A stretch of DNA of 21,364 bases from G963664585 sp963664585 (lineage in GTDB: Bacteria > Bacillota > Clostridia > Oscillospirales > Ruminococcaceae): assembly GCA_963664585.2 (NCBI GenBank), contig CAXXEO010000024.1, forward strand, positions 1-21,364, given 5' to 3'. Position 1 is the first letter of the stretch, and every line of letters starts with the position of its first letter. Position numbers and translations under genes: made by a program. Below, piece after piece: positions 15,925 through 21,364 of the stretch. The notes under the pieces are model-generated. The model was not told the DNA's origin and did no database searches. It was given only the letters and a program-made list of their open reading frames with translations.

Positions 15925-16138
15925 GCTTCATCTGCCCCCTTCCTGTTCCGTCATAGACTTCGATATTTGCCATCATGGTGTTGAGTTTCTGTAGCTCTCG
16001 GCTTAGCTTTGGCTTATGCCGCGGCAGCTTCAAAAGCGGCCTTGGCGGCCTTCCGTCTGATGCGGCCCCATCCCCAAAACCTGTACGGTAGATCAGTATG
16101 GCAGAAAGCGCACCGATCAAAAGCCATAGCATTTCCAT
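15911..16138 (-). CDS. Small membrane-anchored phage protein, 75 aa
   Basis: The N-terminal helix MEMLWLLIGALSAILIY is a membrane anchor. Then comes a Pro/Arg/Lys-rich linker (DGRPPRPLLKLPRHKPKLSR) and a polar end. It has AAAGGAG before the ATG, and its end overlaps the portal start. No family is recognised. Its place between terminase and portal is conserved-looking, so it may assist packaging at the membrane, but this is speculative. Confidence 0.65.
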   Translation of the reverse strand: MEMLWLLIGALSAILIYRTGFGDGAASDGRPPRPLLKLPRHKPKLSRELQKLNTMMANIEVYDGTGRGQMKLDRD

Positions 16139-16190
16139 AGCAAACTCCTTTCCGCCGCCTTATATGAATATATAGATAATAAGGCTCTTT

Positions 16191-17528
16191 TCAAATTACC
16201 CTCACCCGATCTCCCGTGCCGGTGGGTTTCGGCTTTGGTTTTTCAGCACTGAAATTGTATGCGTGGCTCTCCTGCGGCTTACGGTGCGGCGCGGGTCTTC
16301 CCGCCACAAAGTACCGGATGGCATCCGGAGCATGGGTCAGCTCGTGCGGTTCTTTGGCGCAGTCCTCCGTATTTTTCGGGTCATACTGCAAAGATGGAAT
16401 GCAGCGGATTAAATTCTCGCAGTTATCGAATATCCGCAGATTGGCAATAGTATGACCCTGATCATCCTCCGTCGGCCTAAGCCATTCTTTCAAAGCGTAC
16501 CATCCTTGTATGCGGTCATTGTCCGCCTTGACAATTGGCACGCCATGCTTTGTAAATAGCTCCGCCGCGCTCTCGCCGGTTTCCTGCCTGCGATTCCACA
16601 GATCTGGGGGTGCAATATATGCATAAATAACTTCAACTGTCATAGCTTTAATCTCTTCGGCTGCTTCAGATATGATCAAATTACTTTTATAAATCTCCTT
16701 GTAAACATACGCTCGAGCGTTATGATCAATAGCAATCCAATATCCTGCGAGCATATCTAACCCATAGTCCATTACGAAATAGCGCCGCCAATCCACCGGA
16801 ATGGGGTACGGCCGCATCACATGGATGTCCGGTCTAAACTCTTTAAAATACTGCCCTGCGAACACATTCCAATCGCCTTCCAGCCATGCGCGCCTAAGGT
16901 CGTTCGGAAGGTTTTCAAGCATCCTGATATAGCCTGTGTCTTTTCCGATCAACGCCTTGTTGTCATACACTCTGGCACGTATAAATGTATAGTCAATTGG
17001 ATTTTCGGTGGCTCTGTACTGCTTGTCAATAAACAGTCGCTTGACCCACTCGTGCCCCACGCCACCGGGGTTGCAAGTAAGATACATCCGCTTCGGGAAG
17101 TCATTGCTGCCGCGCAGGCAGGCTGTCAGCGTGTTGTATTGAAACTCTGTAAACTGGGTCGCCTCGTCGATAAAGATCACGTCGTATTCCTGCCCCTGAT
17201 ACTGCAACACATCACTTTCCGAGTCGCAGTACCCGAATTTGAGCCTTGAGCCATTCGGAAAGGTAAAAGCCTTGTCCGCTTCCCTGTACTGCGCCACCCC
17301 CTTTAGTCCAGTCATCAGTGGGAGGATGTGGTTTTCCCGAAGTTCTGGGAACGATCTTCGCAGGATTAGCGCTTTAATTCCGGCAAACCTCGCACACAAA
17401 AGCGTCGCCTTCTGCCGTACAGCCCAGCTTTTACCGCCGCCCCTCGAACCGCCATAGGCAACGAATCTGGTTCTGGCTAGAAAGAACAGTTTTTGCTTTT
17501 CGTTCGGTGTTTCCATCACCTTTTGCAT
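16191..17528 (-). CDS. Phage terminase large subunit
   Basis: The DNA-packaging motor: an ATPase plus nuclease that cuts and pumps genome concatemers. 445 residues. Walker A GGSRGGGKS is at 26-34, Walker B VIFIDEATQ at about 114-122, and a coupling motif LTCNPGG in the middle. The nuclease domain starts with VMDYGLD and ends near HAPDAIRYF. There is no frameshift. No small terminase subunit is recognisable upstream; only a broken short ORF overlaps the start. An alternative start is the internal ATG (METPNEKQ), five codons in. Confidence 0.93.
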   Translation of the reverse strand: MQKVMETPNEKQKLFFLARTRFVAYGGSRGGGKSWAVRQKATLLCARFAGIKALILRRSFPELRENHILPLMTGLKGVAQYREADKAFTFPNGSRLKFGYCDSESDVLQYQGQEYDVIFIDEATQFTEFQYNTLTACLRGSNDFPKRMYLTCNPGGVGHEWVKRLFIDKQYRATENPIDYTFIRARVYDNKALIGKDTGYIRMLENLPNDLRRAWLEGDWNVFAGQYFKEFRPDIHVMRPYPIPVDWRRYFVMDYGLDMLAGYWIAIDHNARAYVYKEIYKSNLIISEAAEEIKAMTVEVIYAYIAPPDLWNRRQETGESAAELFTKHGVPIVKADNDRIQGWYALKEWLRPTEDDQGHTIANLRIFDNCENLIRCIPSLQYDPKNTEDCAKEPHELTHAPDAIRYFVAGRPAPHRKPQESHAYNFSAEKPKPKPTGTGDRVRVI

Positions 17529-17686
17529 TTATACACATCCTCATTTTCCAGCTTGTCCTTCTTACCCCACCGAAGAAAATGATTTTACTGCCGCCACACT
17601 GCCCAAAAGGTGGAAGAACAGAAGCAAATCCAGTCAATCACCTCCTGCCGAGTCGGTAGGTATGACCTAGACCACCTAAATGGACT
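17516..17686 (-). pseudogene. Broken short ORF upstream of the terminase
   Basis: A single frame with one internal TAA (17587-17585). The 33-codon first part contains SYLPTRQEVIDWICFCSSTF and WAVWRQ, and the second part is NHFLRWGKKDKLENEDVYKC then KR and TGA, overlapping the terminase start. Both parts look coding. It may be a remnant of the small gene that normally precedes the terminase. AGGAGGTG occurs inside the first part. Confidence 0.4.
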
Positions 17687-17734
17687 TTACTCTCCAAGAA
17701 ATGTAAATCCTGCCATTAGTTTTCACCTGATTCG

Positions 17735-17870
17735 CGTCCCGCCCCCTCCCCTGCGTCATTTCACAGCGCGTATAATCCCATAAAACCAAAAAGCCACCCT
17801 TTCGGACAGCTCTTTATACTATCAATATATCACTGATTTTTCGAAAAAGCTTGCACTCTTTTTGCATTTT
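17735..17870 (-). repeat. Phage-block flanking repeat, right copy (with GNRA hairpin)
   Basis: A direct, diverged copy of 5169-5300. Read on the minus strand: TGCAAGCTTTTTCGAAAAAT, then an AT-rich stretch with TGATATATT and AGTATAAAG (promoter-like), then the hairpin AGCTGTCC-GAAA-GGGTGGCT (17792-17811) followed by TTTTTGGTTTT (terminator-like). It lies upstream of the phage operon on its coding strand. A shorter relative is at 18552-18620. Between 17529 and 18257 no intact gene is seen. Confidence 0.6.
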
Positions 17871-17912
17871 TAATCGTAAAATGAATGTACTTATATTTTA
17901 GTTTAATTAAAA

Positions 17913-18018
17913 TATAGTTGATTAACTTGAAAACAAGCTTGTGATTTCTTCCCCCGCCGAAGGCGGGGGAAGAAAATGACGTTTTATATATAGCCAGTTT
18001 TTAAGTTAATTGGCTATA
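17913..18018 (+). mobile_element. 106-bp MITE-like repeat, copy 2
   Basis: Same orientation as copy 1. It is identical over its full length to the reverse complement of copy 3. The terminal inverted repeats are TATAGTTGATTAACTT and TATAGCCAATTAACTT (reverse complement of the right end). The central stem is CTTCCCCCGCC/GGCGGGGGAAG. Confidence 0.9.
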
Positions 18019-18257
18019 CATCTACTATTTCTTTTGAAACAGGAGATGTTTAATCATAATTTGTAAAGCTATAAAGCACTAGCACCAATAGCTATTAATC
18101 TCACATCCATAACAATTAAAATTCAAATAAATTATTATAGTTATGTACCCCCAATTTCTTTTCTATGTCAACGCTCTTGGCACGGCCCATGTTTTAATAC
18201 CCATTGTCTTCACCTTGCTCCTTGTGCGGCATATGATGTAGAAAAGGAGGTGTTAAA

Positions 18258-18437
18258 ATGCCAAGATGGGATCCACTGTGTTTCTTGTTTCCCTGGTCGC
18301 CGTCCTGCCGACTAAGACCCTTTCGGCCAAATAGGCCGTTCCCTCATGAACCGCATGAACATCATGAAGAGCATGGACAACATGAACCGCCCCATGGTCC
18401 ACCGCCCGGTCCGCATAGACCACCCAGACCAAGATAA
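18258..18437 (+). CDS. 59-aa His/Pro-rich small protein
   Basis: The only supported plus-strand gene. ATG at 18258 has AAAAGGAGG 7 nt upstream. The protein starts MPRWDPLCFLFPWSPSCRLR and then becomes extremely rich in His, Pro, Glu and Arg (PHEPHEHHEEHGQHEPPHGP, then PPGPHRPPRPR). It has ten His residues in the second half and two Cys in the first. There is no signal peptide or membrane helix. A metal-binding role is suggested by composition only. A perfect terminator follows 12 bp after the stop, so this is a self-contained transcription unit. It lies between two inverted identical MITE copies. Possible -35 TTCACC (18209) and -10 TATGAT (18232) elements are 17 bp apart, but they would put the RNA start at the ribosome binding site. 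Confidence 0.6.
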   Translation: MPRWDPLCFLFPWSPSCRLRPFRPNRPFPHEPHEHHEEHGQHEPPHGPPPGPHRPPRPR

Positions 18438-18449
18438 TCATACATTCCC

Positions 18450-18477
18450 GCGGAGCAGAAATGCTCCGCATTTTTTT
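18450..18477 (+). terminator. Rho-independent terminator after the His/Pro-rich ORF
   Basis: A perfect 8-bp stem GCGGAGCA/TGCTCCGC with a GAAA tetraloop is followed by A and seven T. Confidence 0.9.
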
Positions 18478-18551
18478 AAACAAATCCAACTTAAACATTT
18501 TAATCTCTGTTCCCCTTCCGACAAGGCCAAAATACATTTCCATAAGACAAA

Positions 18552-18620
18552 AAACTCTTTGGTGGCTCTTTATACTATGACTGTATCACTTGATTTTCGA
18601 AAAAGTTTGCACATTTTTTA
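18552..18620 (-). repeat. Third, shorter relative of the phage-flanking repeat
   Basis: Read on the minus strand: TGCAAACTTTTTCGAAAATC, AAGTGATA, ATAGTATAAAGAGC, matching the right copy closely. The GNRA hairpin is largely lost, with GCCACCAAAGAG in its place. It lies inside the MITE-bounded segment and points away from the His/Pro-rich ORF. Confidence 0.55.
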
Positions 18621-18689
18621 AACTGTCGACTGCCCTTGTGTTTTCAAAATACGAATAGAAGATTAAATGCAAGAAAAGCTCTTTTGTTA

Positions 18690-18795
18690 TATAGCCAATT
18701 AACTTAAAAACTGGCTATATATAAAACGTCATTTTCTTCCCCCGCCTTCGGCGGGGGAAGAAATCACAAGCTTGTTTTCAAGTTAATCAACTATA
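18690..18795 (-). mobile_element. 106-bp MITE-like repeat, copy 3 (inverted)
   Basis: An exact reverse complement of copy 2. Together copies 2 and 3 form the inverted ends of an 883-bp unit (17913-18795). Confidence 0.9.
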
Positions 18796-18906
18796 TTAAA
18801 GAATAGCATTAATTGGATATGGTGGTATTCTAAATTTTAATCTCACATTCACAAGATTGCCGTACAAAACGCTTCCCATACCCTCTAAAACGGAGGTGAA
18901 CCATAC

Positions 18907-18943
18907 GGTCGAAAACGATGTAGGTTAAAGTGCCGAGGTCGCA
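18907..18943 (+). repeat. IS110-associated direct repeat, left copy
   Basis: GGTCGAAAACGATGTAGGTT followed by AAAGTGCCGAGGTCGCA. The same sequence with about five changes is at 19951-19985 in the same orientation, so the two enclose the truncated transposase. They may be element ends or remains of a neighbouring copy. Confidence 0.55.
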
Positions 18944-18967
18944 GAGCTTCCCCGCAGTCGGCGCAAC

Positions 18968-19471
18968 CTAGGCAGTCTTGTTCTTCATCATGCCGTAGAC
19001 GATGGTATCCCGCCTATTGACAAGCTATGCCAGCGTCCAGTAGTTGTCCGTCGGCTTCGCGTCCGGCAGGGTATGCAGCTGGTCGATCAGCACCATCGCC
19101 ACACAATAGGCATCGTACTCGTCGTTTTTCTTCATGGTCGGCGCGCTTCTTCGCCGGTCATAAGCCAGAGCAGGATTAACGTCCATCACAACGCAGCCTT
19201 TTTCAATGAGAAAGACCGCGAGGCTCCGTCCGTGACCGTAGGCGTTTTCCAATCCGTAAACGGGCGTTAATCCAAGAGACAACGCCTTTCTGTTGACCCG
19301 TTTCGCGAGTTTTTTAAACTCAACGGGTTTGTTTTCGATCGCAAGGGTTTCGATTTTCTCGTTCCAGCAGTTCACAAGGACAGCGGGATGGGTTTTCTTA
19401 TGCAAATCTATTCCGACATAGAGATAGCTTTCTCTTCTCTGCATTGCATCCGCCTCTCTTTTTCCCGCCAT
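18968..19471 (-). pseudogene. IS110-family transposase, truncated, with in-frame TAG codons
   Basis: The DEDD recombinase N-terminal domain is clear: YLYVGIDLHKKTHPAVLVNC, then VYGLENAYGHGRSLAVFLIE and DVNPALAYDRRRSAP with KKNDEYDAYCVA. The frame ends at TAG (19027-19025) in NYWTLA-stop-LVNRRD. Family members usually have Gln there (TLxQLVNRR). It continues RDTIVYGMMKNKTA to a second TAG (18970-18968), after which similarity ends. The C-terminal domain with the catalytic Ser is missing, so the enzyme is inactive. The start is ATG at 19471, or at 19444 (MQRRES) behind AGAGGCGG; the second fits the family better. Confidence 0.88.
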
Positions 19472-19640
19472 TCACATCGAATACCCGGTACCGGCAACCT
19501 CAGATGCCAGAATTCACGGTTTAACCGTGTTCAAGGGCGCGACAGCCTATCCACCAACGGACTTAACGCTTCAAGCAGCTTACTATGGTGTGTGATGTTA
19601 ACTCTGCTTGAAAAGTATTGCAAGTCGTTTTTTCGGATGT
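19472..19640 (-). ncRNA. Candidate bridge-RNA region upstream of the IS110 transposase
   Basis: IS110-family elements encode a structured bridge RNA in the non-coding end beside the recombinase gene. This stretch lacks a credible ORF and has two stem-loops: TCAAGCAG/CTGCTTGA (arms 19571-19578 and 19604-19611, 25-nt loop) and CACGGTT/AACCGTG (19515-19529). A CCGGTACCGG palindrome is near the transposase start. The assignment rests on position and structure only. Confidence 0.3.
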
Positions 19641-20092
19641 CTCCGAACTGTCTTAAATACAGAAAAAGAAAAGGAACTGCTTTCGGAATATGTATCGGGG
19701 TACTCTACACTACGGAGTGGAAATATATTAACAAGACGAATACAACAAGTATAAAGCCTCGCCGGAGGCCGGAGCGTTTTCCGAGGCGTGAGCCGCCGTG
19801 TCGCCCTGTGTCGCGCTTTGGAGGCAGGCGGGGATAAGTTTCCTGTCATCCGGCAGCGGCAATTGTGAAGCCTTTGTACGGCACGTTTCACGCTCAGATG
19901 GTCAGCCGAGCATACGACTCACTTCTCCAAAAATGAGGCTAAATTCGCAGGGTCGAAAAAGTGCAGGTTAAAGCGCCGGGGTCGCAAGCGGCCCCAACGC
20001 AACGAACATCAGCCCGCAACGCGGACTGAAAGGCTGTCTCAAGCGGGGGCGCATTTCGAGAAATGGGTCGGCACCGGGGTTGTTAAGCGCCG
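19641..20092. other. Non-coding IS110-end and intergenic stretch
   Basis: No gene is supported. 19755-19860 is GC-rich, with a GCCTC-GCCG-GAGGC hairpin and other short stems. 19951-19985 holds the second copy of the IS110-associated direct repeat. The ORFs here on either strand are short and Arg/Pro-rich, as expected from GC-rich non-coding DNA. Confidence 0.5.
19951..19985 (+). repeat. IS110-associated direct repeat, right copy
   Basis: GGTCGAAAAAGTGCAGGTTA followed by AAGCGCCGGGGTCGCA; counterpart of 18907-18943. Confidence 0.55.
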
Positions 20093-20152
20093 AATGAATC
20101 AAGGAATCTCATAGGGGCTGTTCACAACCCTCATGAGATTCCTTGATTCATT
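20093..20152. repeat. Hairpin with perfect 20-bp arms next to the immunity gene
   Basis: AATGAATCAAGGAATCTCAT (20093-20112) and its exact complement (20133-20152). A 20-nt loop itself contains partial pairing (GGG...CCC, TGT...ACA). On the plus strand the right arm runs into TTTTT. It lies 1 bp beyond the stop codon of the immunity candidate, so it may end its transcript or be the end of an inserted element. Confidence 0.8.
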
Positions 20153-20153
20153 T

Positions 20154-20576
20154 TTAAAGGCAATCTGCATGTATTATATCATCTACTTGAATCAGGTCTT
20201 TGCGAGTAAAATGATAATACATCTTTCGCTTAAGTTCAAAATCCTTAGCATCAGCTTTAAGGATGTAGTATATATCCGAGCTAATGAGCACTTTAAAATA
20301 TTCTGTCTTGCCAATAACTACGTCTGAATCAATTATAGTGACCTCAACATTTTTTTCAGTTTTTGTTCTATCAAAGTCACCAAAGAGTTCTATTTTACAA
20401 TCATATACTCCGCCTTCTCTCATGAATTCGAAGTCATCATAACCAATATCAACCATAGAAGAATCATCAAAAACTTTATCTTGCGTTCCTGTGTCAAGAT
20501 TAAGCAAATCAATAAAACTGGTCATTTCTCCCTTATGAATCTTTATCACTTTATACATACTATAAATCTCCTCCAT
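20154..20576 (-). CDS. Candidate immunity protein, up to 140 aa
   Basis: No family is recognised with certainty. It is an acidic soluble protein: MYKVIKIHKGEMTSFIDLLN, MVDIGYDDFEFMREGGVYDC, YYILKADAKDFELKRKMYYH. The first ATG (20576) overlaps the toxin stop codon (TAATGG). The Met at 20558 is the likelier start, because GGAGGA lies about 10 nt upstream of it. Being small and acidic, directly downstream of and overlapping a toxin-like domain gene is the usual arrangement of an immunity gene in polymorphic-toxin loci; the assignment is by context. It has lower GC content than the IS region beside it. Confidence 0.6.
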   Translation of the reverse strand: MEEIYSMYKVIKIHKGEMTSFIDLLNLDTGTQDKVFDDSSMVDIGYDDFEFMREGGVYDCKIELFGDFDRTKTEKNVEVTIIDSDVVIGKTEYFKVLISSDIYYILKADAKDFELKRKMYYHFTRKDLIQVDDIIHADCL

Positions 20577-21267
20577 TACTTAATTGGATAAAATGAGACA
20601 ATGTATCCGTTTGTTCCATAACCTACCTTATACATTTTCCCATCTATTAAATACTCTGCAAACGGTCCTGAATTGGTCATGCCAGTTTTAACAGGGGTCT
20701 CTTGCAATGTCTTGTTAAGAAAACCCGGAATATCGTTAACTCCCCTGTTGGCAAAATCAGCAGCATGTCCATCATTGATATGCTGTAATCCCGATGAGCT
20801 ATTCCCATTTTCAAGCCACATTATTTTGCCATCAGGTGTTTTCGTAACCATCACTACATCATCCGGGTTATACTTGACACCACTGTTTGCAAGCTCATCC
20901 ATGTGACTTTGAGGTTTTAAGAAGTCCCCCGCGCCCTCAGCAGGCCACGTGACCCTCTCAGCATCGGGGGGAACTGTCTCTTTTTATTTTCAGTATATCC
21001 CATTTTATCAGTCTCTGCAACAGGCCCCGCTGTGCCTTTTTCAAGCAACATCCTGTAGGCGTCAACATCGGTTAAGCCGTTGCTTTGCCCATCTTTCGGC
21101 TGTTGTATCTGCGCGTCATCTACATTCCACAGCCTTTTGTCAAAGTAAGGCAAATGTGGCTCAAGTGCCATTGTATCCATAGGCAGCCGCGTTTGCTGCT
21201 TCATTTGCTGCAAATCAATCTGCCCATTCAACAGGTTTTCGTCTGCATACGGTAAATAGCGTTTCAC
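20576..21267 (-). pseudogene. Polymorphic-toxin-type protein, frame-split at a C6 tract
   Basis: Two overlapping frames. The first (GTG at 21267) reads MKRYLPYADENLLNGQIDLQ and DKMGYTENKKRQFPP. The second continues DAERVTWPAEGAGDFLKPQS and through MDELANSGVKYNPDDVVMVT to the stop at 20578-20576. One more C in the C6 tract (20966-20971) would give one 230-aa protein. The last 80 residues (SGLQHINDGHAADFANRGVN, PVKTGMTNSGPFAEYLIDGK, GTNGYIVSFYPIK) resemble small BECR-type nuclease toxin domains, with two conserved-looking His and a C-terminal NGYIVSFYP strand. RNase activity is inference. As it stands, an ATG at 20902 could still express the 108-aa toxin part, but with no good ribosome binding site. 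The GTG start is weak too: it follows an upstream frame that ends in TAA two codons earlier. Confidence 0.6.
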
Positions 21268-21270
21268 GGC

Positions 21271-21364
21271 TTACATATTTCCATTATCTTCACTCTGGGC
21301 ATCCGGCAGATGGGGTTCAGCGATCTGCGCTTCCCCTGCGTTTTCAATCTGTGTTTTTGCAGCC
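21271..21364 (-). CDS. C-terminal end of an upstream gene (partial)
   Basis: The frame is open from the window edge to TAA at 21273-21271 and ends QIAEPHLPDAQSEDNGNM. The motif EPHLP recurs in the following toxin ORF (ALEPHLPYFD), and both are in the same frame, separated by TAA and one codon. This may be the front part of the same original protein or a related linker-rich protein. No function can be assigned. Confidence 0.5.
   Translation of the reverse strand, partial: AAKTQIENAGEAQIAEPHLPDAQSEDNGNM

Noticed and set aside
5429..17528. Complete reassignment of TAG to Gln (genetic code 15)
   Set aside because: coaX, the collagen-like fibre and other genes use TAG as a needed stop. At most partial suppression is possible.
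19598..19891. 97-aa frame upstream of the IS110 transposase
   Set aside because: Arg/Pro-rich translation of GC-rich non-coding DNA. It has no ribosome binding site and is not similar to any IS110 protein.
1..21364. tRNA or rRNA genes, including a suppressor tRNA
   Set aside because: No cloverleaf or TTCGA-type T-arm in proper context was recognised on either strand. A dedicated scan was not possible.

Overview
The window looks like a Clostridia (Firmicutes) chromosome, possibly Oscillospiraceae-like. The signs are strong AGGAGG ribosome binding sites, a type III pantothenate kinase beside an ECF-type S component, and phage and insertion families typical of gut or anaerobic Firmicutes. This assignment is inferred from protein character only. 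Almost every gene is on the minus strand.

Left end, 1-5005 (host genes). An ECF transporter S component (cut by the window edge) lies downstream of coaX, suggesting a small pantothenate/CoA unit. Next come an AbrB-family membrane protein, a lipoprotein-type polysaccharide deacetylase that seems to use a rare ATT start codon, and an alpha/beta hydrolase. Between them are a 95-bp palindromic element, the first of three copies of a 106-bp MITE-like repeat, and a strong bidirectional terminator.

Middle, about 5169-17870 (cryptic phage block). A 12-kb leftward operon reads terminase large subunit, small membrane protein, portal, small zinc-ribbon protein, two small ORFs, major capsid protein, head protein, adaptor, tail/DNA-stabilisation protein, collagen-like fibre, second fibre, 135-aa protein, holin, amidase and a 213-aa Ser-rich coiled protein. 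It has no tape measure, tail tube, integrase, repressor or replication gene. It resembles the virion and lysis module of a short-tailed phage, left as a relic or domesticated. Decay signs are in-frame amber codons in the portal and stabilisation genes, a frameshift at a run of eight C, a broken ORF before the terminase, and a tandem partial duplication of the amidase 3' end around GC-rich palindromes. Diverged copies of a roughly 130-bp sequence, each with a GNRA-type hairpin, lie at both ends of the block.

Right part, 17870-20150 (mobile element graveyard). Two identical 106-bp MITE copies in opposite orientation enclose 671 bp holding a complete small unit: ribosome binding site, 59-aa His/Pro-rich ORF and terminator. 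Next is a truncated IS110-family transposase with a structured upstream non-coding region that may have encoded a bridge RNA.

Right edge, 20093-21364 (toxin region). A probable toxin/immunity pair of phage or polymorphic-toxin type lies next to a 20-bp perfect-arm hairpin. The toxin is split in two frames at a C6 tract, and adding one C would rejoin it. Its C-terminal domain resembles small nuclease toxins of the BECR group. The overlapping downstream 140-aa gene is the likely immunity protein.
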